DNA of 64,000 nucleotides. Source: Microbacterium sp. SLBN-154 (lineage in GTDB: Bacteria > Actinomycetota > Actinomycetes > Actinomycetales > Microbacteriaceae). Under the pieces are notes generated by a model. The model ran no database searches and was not told the DNA's origin. It was given only the letters and a program-made list of their open reading frames with translations. The stretch spans positions 62,001-126,000 of the forward strand of contig NZ_VFNL01000001.1 of the NCBI RefSeq assembly GCF_006715565.1. Reading direction: 5' to 3'. Positions 31,626 to 40,069 of the stretch are shown here, piece after piece; position 1 is the stretch's first letter, and the number at the start of each line of letters is the position of its first letter. The position numbers and the translations under genes were made by a program.

Positions 31626-32437
31626 CCGACCTGCCATCCGCCGTCGAGGACGATGTGCTGCCCGGTGAGGTAGCTGCTTTGGTCGGAGGCGAGGTAGACG
31701 AAGGTGCGCGCGACTTCGTCGGGTGTGCCGAGGCGTTTGAGGGGGATCCGCGACTCGAAGTCGGTGCGCTCCTGGGAGGGGGTGGTGGCGTTCTGCGTGG
31801 CGCGGCGCTGGAAGAGGTCGTCGAGCATCGCGGTCTCGATCTGCCCTGGGCAGACCGCGTTGACGCGGATTCCGTTGTCAGCGAAGTCGGCGGCAAGGCT
31901 TTGCGAAAGCCCGATCACGCCGAACTTGGTTGCCGAGTAGGCGGCGTTGCCTCGTCCTCCTCGGACGCCGAAGAGCGATGACGTGAAGGTGATGGTTCCG
32001 CCCTGTTCGGCCGCGATGAGTCGTCGGGCGAAGGTGGTGGCGGTGACGAACGCGCCGGTCAGGTTCACCGTGAGCGCGAGATTCCACTCCCGAAGCGAGA
32101 GGTCCAGCGCGGGGGCGAGCGCGAGCACGCCGGCGTTGGGCACAATGGTGTCGCACACGCCCCAATCTGCTTCGAGTGCGGCGGCGGCGTCATCCAGGGC
32201 GGCGGCGTCGGTCACGTCGACGGCCAGCGCCCGGACATCAGCTCCGGTGGCAGTGGCGATCTCGCCCGCGACCGCTTGCGTGGCTGATAGGTCGAGGTCG
32301 GCAAGGGCGACCCGAGCGCCTTCGGCGGCGAAGCGCAGTGCGATCGCTGAGCCGAGTGCGCCAGCCGCGCCGGTGATCAGGGCGGTGCGGCCGGTGAGGG
32401 CGTTTCCGAGGGTGAGGGGATCGGCGGTCATGTTCAT
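31622..32437 (-). CDS. SDR family oxidoreductase
   Basis: 271 aa classical short-chain dehydrogenase: TGAAGALGSAIALRF nucleotide motif, NAGVLALAP, catalytic Ser in TFTSSLFGV and YSATKFG (YxxxK). C-terminal PLKRLGTPDEVARTFVYLAS and GQHIVLDGGW are standard. Alternative start ATG 32431. NAD(P)-dependent alcohol/ketone conversion in the same operon as the PLP enzyme upstream (ATGA overlap) and YoaK downstream. Confidence 0.92.
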   Translation of the reverse strand: MNMTADPLTLGNALTGRTALITGAAGALGSAIALRFAAEGARVALADLDLSATQAVAGEIATATGADVRALAVDVTDAAALDDAAAALEADWGVCDTIVPNAGVLALAPALDLSLREWNLALTVNLTGAFVTATTFARRLIAAEQGGTITFTSSLFGVRGGRGNAAYSATKFGVIGLSQSLAADFADNGIRVNAVCPGQIETAMLDDLFQRRATQNATTPSQERTDFESRIPLKRLGTPDEVARTFVYLASDQSSYLTGQHIVLDGGWQVG

Positions 32438-33654
32438 CCTTCCGGGGACAGGTCGATGACGCGTCTGGCCTGGCGGCGGACGTGGGCTGCATCGCGGGTC
32501 GCCTGCGGGTCTTCGGCGAGCTGCGAGCGATAATTGACCGGGTCGGTCGCGCCTTCGGTGTTCACCACGAGAACGACTGACGTGTCGTCGAGTCCGAGTT
32601 GCTCGGCGGCGGCACGGTCATCGAGGAGCGCCTGGAGACCGGCGAGCGCGGCGGCTCCTGATTCTCCGGAAACCAGCCCTTCGGTCGCCAGGGTGCGCAT
32701 GGCCGAGTGCGCGCGGCCGTCGGAGATCGCGATGTAGGCATCTGTGCCGCCCTGCACGGTCGGCCATGCCAGCAGCGAGGGGAGCCCGCAGTTGAGTCCG
32801 GCCATGGTGGAGCGGTGCGGCCCGGGGGCCTCGGTGACCTCGTCGTTCTCCGCCGAGCGCAAGAGGCAGTCGGCGTCGATCGGCTCCACCACGACCGTCG
32901 TGGGGCGACGGGAATTGCCCGAGCGCCGAGAGTCGTCGTAATGGCTGATCGCGGCCGCGGCGAAAGCGCCGACCCCGGCTTGGACAAAGAGGTGCGTCGG
33001 AGCGGGGAGGCCTGACCGCGCGAGCGCGTCATCGACCTCTTCGAACATCGTGGCGTAGCCGCGAATGACATCACGCGGGGTGTCGAGGTATCCGGGCCAC
33101 GAGGTGTCGCTGATGACGAGGGTGCGTTCGTCGGCCTCCTCGGCCGAGCGGCGTACGGTGTCGTCATATGTGCCGTCGACGACAGTGACACGCGCACCTT
33201 CGCTTTCGATGTCGGCGATGCGAGAGTCCGCCGTTCCGGCGGGGACGAAGACGTCGCAGTCCAGATCCAGGAGCGCTGCCATGCGAGCGACGCCCCGTCC
33301 GTGGTTGCCGTCGGTCGCCGCGGCGAGCCGGCGTCTCAGCCGGTCGGCGAGTGCTGCGCGTAGCGCGTCAAGGGTGAGCGGGATGTCGGGTGCCCAGTCC
33401 CGTTGGATGGCTCGAGCGGTCGCCCAGGAGGCGCCGAGCATCTTGAAGGCCGGAAGTCCGAGGCGCTCGGCTTCGTCTTTGACGTAGATGCCGGCCACCC
33501 CGCTCTCGGCGGCGAGAGAGCGCAGCTGCAGGAGCGGCGTTGCTCGATAGCCCGGCAGGGAGCGGTGGAAGTCGCGGCGCGCGGCCGCATCGCCGTCGTT
33601 GATCGGCTGGGCGGGCCTGCGGCGCGTCGGTATGTAGATGCGGGAATCAGCCAT
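32434..33654 (-). CDS. Diaminopropionate ammonia-lyase-like PLP enzyme
   Basis: 406 aa, fold type II PLP enzyme. PLP lysine K71 in GLPAFKMLGASWA, phosphate loop in AATDGNHGRGVARMAA, and SGESGAAALAGLQALL near the C-terminus match diaminopropionate ammonia-lyase (DpaL) and relatives. Expected reaction is alpha,beta-elimination of an amino acid with an amino, hydroxyl or similar beta leaving group, giving a 2-oxo acid and ammonia. In the operon it sits between two SDR genes; the true substrate may differ from 2,3-diaminopropionate. Confidence 0.85.
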   Translation of the reverse strand: MADSRIYIPTRRRPAQPINDGDAAARRDFHRSLPGYRATPLLQLRSLAAESGVAGIYVKDEAERLGLPAFKMLGASWATARAIQRDWAPDIPLTLDALRAALADRLRRRLAAATDGNHGRGVARMAALLDLDCDVFVPAGTADSRIADIESEGARVTVVDGTYDDTVRRSAEEADERTLVISDTSWPGYLDTPRDVIRGYATMFEEVDDALARSGLPAPTHLFVQAGVGAFAAAAISHYDDSRRSGNSRRPTTVVVEPIDADCLLRSAENDEVTEAPGPHRSTMAGLNCGLPSLLAWPTVQGGTDAYIAISDGRAHSAMRTLATEGLVSGESGAAALAGLQALLDDRAAAEQLGLDDTSVVLVVNTEGATDPVNYRSQLAEDPQATRDAAHVRRQARRVIDLSPEG

Positions 33655-33671
33655 GCGGGCTCCTTCTCAAG

Positions 33672-34418
33672 TCAGACGGCGGTGTAGCCGCCGTCGACGA
33701 CAAAGCTTTGTCCGGTGATGTACGCGGCGTCGTGGGAGGCGAGGAAGAGGACGGCGCCGACCACGTCTCCGGGTTCACCCTGACGGCGAAGCGGGATGGA
33801 CTCCTCCAAACGTCGCGTCGCCGCATCCGGATCCTCCTGGTGACCCCAGAAGTCGTCATTGAAGGGTGTGTCGATCCAGCCGGGGAGGACGGCGTTGGCC
33901 GTCACACCGGCGGGACCCCATTCGTCGGCAAGGGCCCGCACGAGCCCGAGAAGTCCGGACTTCGTGGCGTGGTAGGCAGGCATTCCGGCGTGTCCGCGAA
34001 GCGCTCCCGTTGAGCTGGTGACGATGAATCGGCCGGCATCACTCCGCCGCAGTGCGGCGTCGGCGGCGACGGCGGTCAGGAACGGGGCGCGCAGGTTGAC
34101 AGCAGTGGAATGGTCCCAAGCGTCGGCCGTCCACTGTGAAAGCGGCGCGGCGCGCAGGACACCGGCGTTGTAGAAGACGAGATCGATCACCCCATCGCCG
34201 AGGTCGACCGCCGTTTTGACCGCTCGCGCCGGGGCGTCGGCATCAGCGAAGTCGGCGTGCACGGCGAGGGCGCGGGGGTTCGCGAGGGAATTGATGAGTG
34301 CGTCGGCGGCGTCGATGTCGCGGTCAGCGAGCACGACCGAATCGCCGCGGGCGCTCAACGCCTCAACGACTGCGGCGCCGATCCCCGTCGCTCCGCCCAT
34401 CACCAGGGCGACGGTCAC
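33672..34418 (-). CDS. SDR family oxidoreductase
   Basis: 248 aa from GTG 34418, which overlaps the HbpS-like stop (GTGA); the frame running up to 34922 crosses two other genes and is not used. MGGATGIGAAVVEAL nucleotide motif, FYNAGVLRAAP, IVTSSTGAL, YHATKSG catalytic motif, and PLRRQGEPGDVVGAVLFLAS with GQSFVVDGGY. NAD(P)-dependent dehydrogenase of the operon; differs substantially from the neighbouring SDR at 31622. Confidence 0.92.
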   Translation of the reverse strand: MTVALVMGGATGIGAAVVEALSARGDSVVLADRDIDAADALINSLANPRALAVHADFADADAPARAVKTAVDLGDGVIDLVFYNAGVLRAAPLSQWTADAWDHSTAVNLRAPFLTAVAADAALRRSDAGRFIVTSSTGALRGHAGMPAYHATKSGLLGLVRALADEWGPAGVTANAVLPGWIDTPFNDDFWGHQEDPDAATRRLEESIPLRRQGEPGDVVGAVLFLASHDAAYITGQSFVVDGGYTAV

Positions 34419-34858
34419 GGTTCGACCTCGAGCCCCAGAGCGGCGACGCTTTCCCGCGCGCACGCATCGTCGATCGAGCTCGGGGCCCCAGAAACGCCGA
34501 GGCCACCGATCAGCTCCCCCGCCGCATAGAGGGGTACCCCACCGGCGATCATCACAGCCCGTCCGCCGAGGGACCCGGCCATTCCCCAGTCTGTTCCGCC
34601 GGGTACAGAACTCTCCGCCCACCGCGCGGTCGGCGCACCGAACGCGACGGCGGTATATGCCTTGTCGATGGCGAGGGTCACCCCGCCGATCTGGGATCCG
34701 TCCGCGCGACGGACCGCGACGAGGTTCCCGCCACGATCGACCACGCACGCCGCCAGGCGCACTCCTCGGGATGCCGCCGCCGTCGAGACGCCGGCCAGAA
34801 GGGCCAACGCGACTTCTTCGGTGACGTCGGACGTGCGGGGGAGGTGGAGAGCGGCCAT
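34415..34858 (-). CDS. GlcG/HbpS (DUF336) family protein
   Basis: 147 aa. Family signatures: SRGVRLAACVVDRGGNLVAV, IDKAYTAVAFGAPTARWAES and the glycine-rich GGVPLYAAGELIGGLGVSG followed by APSSIDDACAR. GlcG/HbpS proteins bind haem or small ligands and occur in many catabolic operons next to dehydrogenases; the precise role is unclear. First gene of the minus-strand operon (HbpS-SDR-PLP enzyme-SDR-YoaK-lactonase), divergent from the GGT-like gene. Confidence 0.88.
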   Translation of the reverse strand: MAALHLPRTSDVTEEVALALLAGVSTAAASRGVRLAACVVDRGGNLVAVRRADGSQIGGVTLAIDKAYTAVAFGAPTARWAESSVPGGTDWGMAGSLGGRAVMIAGGVPLYAAGELIGGLGVSGAPSSIDDACARESVAALGLEVEP

Positions 34859-34869
34859 GAGGACCTTTC

Positions 34870-34895
34870 GTATAAAAAATACGTCGCGCTACACT
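34870..34895. promoter_or_regulatory. Divergent promoter with GTATAAAAAATAC operator
   Basis: GTAT-AAAAA-ATAC (34870-34882) is a 4-bp-arm dyad in an unusually AT-rich patch. TACACT (34890-34895) is followed by six bases and ATG 34902, giving a leaderless GGT-like gene. A related GTATAAAGTATC lies at 39834-39845. The GntR protein at 37654 is the candidate ligand. Confidence 0.5.
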
Positions 34896-34901
34896 ATAGC
34901 C

Positions 34902-36416
34902 ATGGCTACCGCTTCCGCGCACCCCTCACGTTCGACATCAACTACGTTCGAGCCGGCGCGGTCTGCGCCGGTGATCGCGCGGGGCGCCCTTGGCGCTGTG
35001 TCAGCGGCGCATCCGCTCGCTACCGACGCCGGTCTTGCGATGTTGCGCAGTGGCGGTTCTGCGGTCGACGCCGCGATCGCCGCGCAGGCCGTGATCTGCG
35101 TCGTTCTGCCTGATGCCGCGGGCCTCGGTGGCGATCTTCTGGCGCTCGTCTCCCGCCCAGGGCAGGTCACGGCGGTGAACGGCGTCGGTCGATCCCCGGC
35201 ACAGGCCCCGGCACGGTGGTCGAGCGACGGCGGCGGCTCGGTCACGGTGCCCGGACTCGTCGACGGGTGGCTGACTCTTCACCGGCACGGCGGACGGCTC
35301 CCGCTCGTCGACATCCTCTCCCCCGCCCGCCGGCTGGCGGAGCAGACCCCGCTTCCTGTGGGGACAGCCGAAGCTGCACAGCGACACCGGCCACGGCTCG
35401 AGCGGTTCGGAGGCGCGGGGTGGGCGCTCCTGGATGCCCTCACGACGGGAGTTGAAACCTGGTCGCAGCCCGAGCTCGCCGACCTCCTCGACGCGATCGG
35501 CACGCGCGGGCGCGATGCCTTCTATGCCGGTGATGCGGCCGATGCCATCGTCGCGGCAGTGCACCGCGCCGGCGGATCGCTCACGATCTCGGATCTCGCC
35601 GCCCACAGGAGCATGGCGAGTGAGCCGGTCTCGGTCAGGTGGCACGGTGGGCAGCTTCTCGTTCAGCCGCCGCCCTCTCAGGCCGTCCTTCTCGCAATGG
35701 CAGCAGCGTGGCTCGAGCGTGAAGGCGCGCCCGAGAACCTCGACGCGCTGCCCCACCTGCTGGTGGAACTCACCGAGAGCGCGTTCACCCATCGCTCAGA
35801 CGCCGGTCGAGGAAAGGACCTCCTGTCGATGGCGCTCGACGTGGATCCGGATCGCGCGTCCGGCCGCGGGGGCCCGCGCTCGTATCTCCACACCGCCGGT
35901 GTCGCGACCGCCGATGCCGAAGGCATGGTGGTGTCGTCGCTGGTGAGCGTCTTCGATGACTTCGGCTCGGGGGTGTACGTTCCCGAACTCGGCATCGTGC
36001 TGGCCAACCGGGCCGCGGGCTTCACCGACGGCGCCAATGCGGCGGGGCCCGGGCGCTACCCCGTGCACACGCTGGCACCGGCGCTCCTCGTCGAGGACGA
36101 CGCGGTGACGGCGCTTGCCACCCCCGGTGCGGACGGCCAAGTGCAGACACTGCTGCAACTCCTTGCCCGACACCGGTATCTCGACGAGGACTGGCCCTCC
36201 GCTGTCATCGCCCCTCGGTGGCGGAGCGAGGACGGCCGTCTGCTCGTCGAGCACGGACACCCCGCCGAGCTCGACCTCCGAGAACGTGGCCACGAGGTCG
36301 TCACCCGCGACTACGGCGAGGATGTCTTCGGCGCTGTCGTCATCGCCGGAGTGGACAGCGGCGGGCCGTTCGCCATCGCCGACTCTCGTCGTTCGGTCGA
36401 GGCGGGTGCCGCGTGA
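34902..36416 (+). CDS. Gamma-glutamyltransferase-like Ntn hydrolase
   Basis: 504 aa from ATG 34902 (leaderless context); the frame extends to 34662 over the divergent gene. GGT fold: GALGAVSAAHPLATDAGLAM, AAQAVICVVLPDAAGLGGDL, and a processing site where Thr331 in SYLHTAGVATADAEG aligns with the nucleophile threonine of GGT, although the usual TTHxS context is changed to TAGVA. Later motifs LAPALLVEDDAV and ATPGADGQVQTLL replace the normal PGG. No signal peptide, so cytoplasmic. Probably hydrolyses a gamma-glutamyl or other amide bond; the altered active site suggests an unusual acyl group. Confidence 0.82.
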   Translation: MATASAHPSRSTSTTFEPARSAPVIARGALGAVSAAHPLATDAGLAMLRSGGSAVDAAIAAQAVICVVLPDAAGLGGDLLALVSRPGQVTAVNGVGRSPAQAPARWSSDGGGSVTVPGLVDGWLTLHRHGGRLPLVDILSPARRLAEQTPLPVGTAEAAQRHRPRLERFGGAGWALLDALTTGVETWSQPELADLLDAIGTRGRDAFYAGDAADAIVAAVHRAGGSLTISDLAAHRSMASEPVSVRWHGGQLLVQPPPSQAVLLAMAAAWLEREGAPENLDALPHLLVELTESAFTHRSDAGRGKDLLSMALDVDPDRASGRGGPRSYLHTAGVATADAEGMVVSSLVSVFDDFGSGVYVPELGIVLANRAAGFTDGANAAGPGRYPVHTLAPALLVEDDAVTALATPGADGQVQTLLQLLARHRYLDEDWPSAVIAPRWRSEDGRLLVEHGHPAELDLRERGHEVVTRDYGEDVFGAVVIAGVDSGGPFAIADSRRSVEAGAA

Positions 36417-37666
36417 CCGCCGTGGTGACAGCCAGCGCGCTGGCACGCCGGATGGAAGGCGAACGCGACTCGCTCGTGAAGCTCTGCGCCGAGCTCGTCG
36501 CCGCGCCCAGCGTCAACCCGCCGGGCGATACCCGTGAGGTCTCTGCCGTCGTGACGCGGTTCCTGAGATCGCGCGGCATCGAGTCGCGCCTCGTGGCGCT
36601 CGACCCTCTCATGCCGTGTGTCGTGGCCGAGGTCGATTCCGGGCGACCGGGGCCACACCTCGTCCTGAACGTTCACCTCGACACCATGCCGCCGGGTGAG
36701 GAGGCGGAGTGGACGCAGCCCATCTGGTCCCTCACGCAGGTCGCGGGGCGCCTGTACGGCCTCGGCATGGGCAACATGAAGGGCGCTGTCGCCGCAATGG
36801 CACACGCCCTCGCGGCGCTCCATGATCATCGAGACCTGTGGCGAGGTCGCGTCACCTTCACCGCGGTGAGCGACGAGGTGGCCTTCGGCCCCCACGGCTC
36901 GGCACACCTGCTGGACACCATCCCGGGAATCGCCGGCGATGCCCTCATCTGCGGCGAAGGCCCCGGCTTCCGACGCCTCGCTCTGGGCGAGAAGGGCGTG
37001 CTGTGGCTTCGGATCGACGTCGCCGCGTCCGGCGGCCACGCGTCATCAGTGAGAAGAGGGAAATCCGCAGCCGCCGTGCTCGCACGCGCCATGGGCGCGG
37101 TCGACGCCCTCACCGGCACCCGGGGCACCCTCGAGGGTGCGCTCGCCGACATCCGGTTCGCCGACACCGACTCGGCCCTCGCTCTCACCGCCAGCGTCGG
37201 CGTCGCCTCAGCCGGCACCTTCGTGTCGCAGGTTGCGTCGCGCGGTCACGCCGAGATCGACCTGCGACTGCCGCCGGGCATCTCGACCAACGCCGCGCAG
37301 CGTCTCGTCGAAGCGGCCGTGCATGCGGCGACCGAAGGAGCGGATGTCACGGTGCGGCGCCTGAAGGGCTGGGATCCGAACATCACCTCCCCCGAGAGCG
37401 GAATCGTGCAGGCGTGGCGACAGAGCTGGGCGGAGCTCGACCTCGGCGAGCTGGAGTATGCCATCCGCCTTCCCGCCAGCGACGCGAGCAGATGGCGTAC
37501 CCGCGGGACGCCGGCGATCTGCTACGGCCCGCAGCCGACGTTTTCGGCCGGCGTCGACGACTACGCCGAGGAGGACGAGGTAGTGCGCTGCGCGACGCTC
37601 TACGCCGCTGCTGCGATGGGCTTCCTCGACGCATCCGTATCCGACGAGGCAGGATGGTCCGCGTGA
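36413..37666 (+). CDS. M20 family amidohydrolase/peptidase (ArgE/DapE-like)
   Basis: 417 aa from GTG 36413, overlapping the GGT-like stop by GTGA. Metal motif LVLNVHLDTMPPG (H-x-D), the second ligand region LYGLGMGNMKGAVAAMAHAL (usual GxxDMKGG changed to GNMKGA, so the bridging Asp is Asn), AVSDEVAFGPHGSAHLL (usual E-E changed to D-E) and C-terminal CYGPQPTFSAGVDDYAEEDE. Amide hydrolase by family; the Asn at the bridging-Asp position may alter metal loading. Works in the same operon as the GGT-like hydrolase and a GntR regulator. Confidence 0.83.
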   Translation: MTAVVTASALARRMEGERDSLVKLCAELVAAPSVNPPGDTREVSAVVTRFLRSRGIESRLVALDPLMPCVVAEVDSGRPGPHLVLNVHLDTMPPGEEAEWTQPIWSLTQVAGRLYGLGMGNMKGAVAAMAHALAALHDHRDLWRGRVTFTAVSDEVAFGPHGSAHLLDTIPGIAGDALICGEGPGFRRLALGEKGVLWLRIDVAASGGHASSVRRGKSAAAVLARAMGAVDALTGTRGTLEGALADIRFADTDSALALTASVGVASAGTFVSQVASRGHAEIDLRLPPGISTNAAQRLVEAAVHAATEGADVTVRRLKGWDPNITSPESGIVQAWRQSWAELDLGELEYAIRLPASDASRWRTRGTPAICYGPQPTFSAGVDDYAEEDEVVRCATLYAAAAMGFLDASVSDEAGWSA

Positions 37667-38343
37667 CCCCTTCGAGTGCGACAACCGACCTCCCGGTGGG
37701 AGGATCGCTGCCCGCCCAGATCTTCGGGCGCCTCGAAGAGGCCATCATCGGAGGCGAGTTCACTCCCGGCAGTCGCCTGCGGGCTGATGAGATCGCCGCC
37801 ACCTACGGGGTGAGCAGGATCCCGGTGCGGGAAGCATTCAGCGCCCTCGCCGAATCCGGATGGGTGGAGATCCGTCCCCGCTACGGCGTGTACGTTCGGC
37901 AACGCTCCCGTGACGAACTGACCGAGCTCTTCGAAGCGCGGGCGGGTATCGAGCAGGAAATCGCCCGCCTCGCCGCAGAGCGGCGCACCGATCATGATCT
38001 CGAGGCGCTCCGAGACGCTGTCGAGCGCAGCCGCGCCGCTGCTCCTCGACGCAATGCCTCCGAGCTCACTCAAGCGGCCGCCGACTACAACGTCGCACTG
38101 CGAGCAGCGTCGCACAACGCGGTGCTGGGCACCCTGTCGCTGCAGCTGGAGAAACGCGCCCGCTTTTACTTCGCACCCATCGCAGCCGAGGTGGGCGCAT
38201 CGTGGACCGAGGGCCAGGAACGCCTCCTGGGCATCCTCGAGCGCGGCGACGCCGAGGCTGCCGCGGCCTCCGCCCGCCGCCATATCCTAGAGACCGAGCG
38301 CGACGTCGCCGATCTCCTCGACTCGGAGATCTTCAGCGACTGA
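37654..38343 (+). CDS. GntR family (FCD) transcriptional regulator
   Basis: 229 aa from ATG 37654 (CGAGGCAGG upstream; GTG 37663 is an alternative that overlaps the stop as GTGA). Winged HTH at residues 22-85 (EEAIIGGEFTPGSRLRADEI, AATYGVSRIPVREAFSAL) followed by an FCD-type helical ligand domain (ELFEARAGIEQEIARLAAER). Third gene of the GGT-M20-GntR operon and probably controls the divergent promoter at 34870. Its 3' end overlaps the convergent monooxygenase gene by 11 bases. Confidence 0.9.
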   Translation: MVRVTPSSATTDLPVGGSLPAQIFGRLEEAIIGGEFTPGSRLRADEIAATYGVSRIPVREAFSALAESGWVEIRPRYGVYVRQRSRDELTELFEARAGIEQEIARLAAERRTDHDLEALRDAVERSRAAAPRRNASELTQAAADYNVALRAASHNAVLGTLSLQLEKRARFYFAPIAAEVGASWTEGQERLLGILERGDAEAAAASARRHILETERDVADLLDSEIFSD

Positions 38344-39832
38344 CGGTCGGCACCTGTCTCTTGGTGACGCCATCGCTCGCTCGCGTGGCGTCCGCAACCC
38401 GTGCGATGCAGTAGTCCCGCCACGCGATGCGACGCGTCAGCAGCCAGTACGCGGTGGCAAGACCCGGCCAGTTCTGAGTGTTCACACCGGTGTCGTCGAC
38501 GTACCAGTTCGCGCACCCGGTGACCCACACGCTCCGCGCCGATCGGCGTTTCATGTCGGCGACGAAGCGGCCCGTGGCTTCGGGTGTCGGATCCATCGCA
38601 AGCGGTCCGCGGCGCCGCCACGCCCGCGCGATGCGAGCGATGTACTGAGCCTGCCACTCCAGGAACACCAGAACGGAGTTCCATGCGGGATTGGTGTTCG
38701 GCCCGTACACAAGGAACAGATTCGGGAAGTCGGGCACACCCATACCGAGGTACGCACTCGGGTTCTCGGCCCACGCATCTGCGAGTGGACGACCTCCGCG
38801 TCCGCGGACATCGATGCCGCTCAGGAACGCCTGGGTGCGGAATCCGGTGCCGTAGACAATGACGTCGGCTGGCAGTCGCTGCCCCTCGGTTGTCACGACG
38901 GCGTCGGGCTCGATGGCAGCGATCCCGGCGTTGACGAGATGCACGTCGTCACGCTGAAGAGTGGGATACCAGTCGTTCGACACGAGGATGCGTTTGCAGC
39001 CGAAGCGGTCGGCCGGGGTCACCTTGGCGCGAAGCTCAGGGTCGCGCACCCATTGCTCGATGTCGCGTCGGAACTGTCGCTCGACCGGCCGGACAAGCTT
39101 GGGAAAGCGAACGAGTCGAGGCGTTCGCACTTCCTTGCCGATGTAGTCACGCCAGCGGCGCAGGCGCGCACCGATCCGGCTGCGGGCTCGCTGATAAGGG
39201 TGGTCGCCCTTCTCAAGCACGTAGCCCGGGGATCGCTGGATGACCGACACGGACGCGGCAGCGTCGGCGATCGCCGGCACGATCTGCACGATGCTCGCGC
39301 CCGAGCCGATGACGACGACGCGCTTTCCCGCGAGATCGACGGAGTGATCCCAGCGTGCCGAGTGGAAGGTTGCGCCCGCGAAGGTCACGGCCCCAGGAAT
39401 GGCGGGGGTGTGGGGGGTGCTCATCTGTCCGAGCGCCGGAACAAGGATGTCGCAGCGGTCTTCCAGGCCGGAAGCGAAGCGCAGCAGCCACGAGCCGTCG
39501 ACGTCGTCCCATGTTGCCGAAATGAGGGTTTGGTTCGTTCGCAGCGCGGAGCGCAGTCCGACGGCATCGACCGTGTCCTCGATGTACTGCCGGATCTCCG
39601 CCTGGGGCGCGAAGCGACGGGTCCAGTCCTCCTTGGGAGCGAAGGAGAAAGAGTACAGGTGAGAGGGCACATCACACGCCGCGCCTGGGTAGTCGTTGTC
39701 GCGCCAGACCCCGCCGACACGGTCCGCCCGCTCGTAGAGGGTGACGACGGCGCCACTCTGCTGGAGACTGTGAGCGGCGGCGACACCACCGAAGCCTGCG
39801 CCGATCACGGCGACACGTGGCACCATCTTCAT
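38333..39832 (-). CDS. Flavin-binding (Baeyer-Villiger type) monooxygenase
   Basis: 499 aa from ATG 39832; longer frames to 39886 run into the promoter. N-terminal FAD motif VAVIGAGFGGVAAAHSLQQS, Baeyer-Villiger fingerprint FAGATFHSARWD (FxGxxxHxxxW[PD]), and NADPH motif VVVIGSGASIVQIVP. YPGAACDVPSHLYSFSF is typical of cyclohexanone/phenylacetone monooxygenase relatives. NADPH- and O2-dependent conversion of a ketone to an ester or lactone, which the MBL hydrolase at 30043 could then open. Upstream GTATAAAGTATC suggests shared control with the GGT operon. Confidence 0.9.
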   Translation of the reverse strand: MKMVPRVAVIGAGFGGVAAAHSLQQSGAVVTLYERADRVGGVWRDNDYPGAACDVPSHLYSFSFAPKEDWTRRFAPQAEIRQYIEDTVDAVGLRSALRTNQTLISATWDDVDGSWLLRFASGLEDRCDILVPALGQMSTPHTPAIPGAVTFAGATFHSARWDHSVDLAGKRVVVIGSGASIVQIVPAIADAAASVSVIQRSPGYVLEKGDHPYQRARSRIGARLRRWRDYIGKEVRTPRLVRFPKLVRPVERQFRRDIEQWVRDPELRAKVTPADRFGCKRILVSNDWYPTLQRDDVHLVNAGIAAIEPDAVVTTEGQRLPADVIVYGTGFRTQAFLSGIDVRGRGGRPLADAWAENPSAYLGMGVPDFPNLFLVYGPNTNPAWNSVLVFLEWQAQYIARIARAWRRRGPLAMDPTPEATGRFVADMKRRSARSVWVTGCANWYVDDTGVNTQNWPGLATAYWLLTRRIAWRDYCIARVADATRASDGVTKRQVPTVSR

Positions 39833-39833
39833 G

Positions 39834-39986
39834 GATACTTTATACATTACACCGCCCGTCACAGCAACAATCTGGCGGCCCGCCACGGCACGCGTAGCCC
39901 GCCGAAGGGGCTCCCCCCCACCGCGCCGTCGATCGACCCACGGGGACAGTCTTTCGACCTAGTCATATTGTATGTATATTGATAAT
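39834..39986. promoter_or_regulatory. Divergent promoter region with GTATA-type boxes
   Basis: GTATAAAGTATC (minus, 39845-39834) immediately precedes the monooxygenase ATG; the TTGTATGTATATTG block (39968-39981) with GATAAT (39981-39986) precedes the SDR-like operon. The AT-rich boxes resemble those at 34870 and contrast with the GC-rich surroundings. Exact -35/-10 assignments are uncertain. Confidence 0.4.
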
Positions 39987-40069
39987 GTGTTCATCCGACC
40001 TACCTATAGGCGTCAGTAGGGAGTGGGCGTGGAGGAAACAGCACTTCTCAATTCCCCGGGAGCAGAGCA

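Noticed and set aside
33672..34922. 416-codon SDR with long N-terminal extension
   Set aside because: The first 168 codons overlap the HbpS-like gene and its promoter in another frame; the Rossmann motif starts right after GTG 34418.
36838..37653. N-terminal extension of the GntR protein to 501 codons
   Set aside because: The extension runs out of frame through the M20 hydrolase gene and is Arg-rich shadow; the HTH begins just after ATG 37654.
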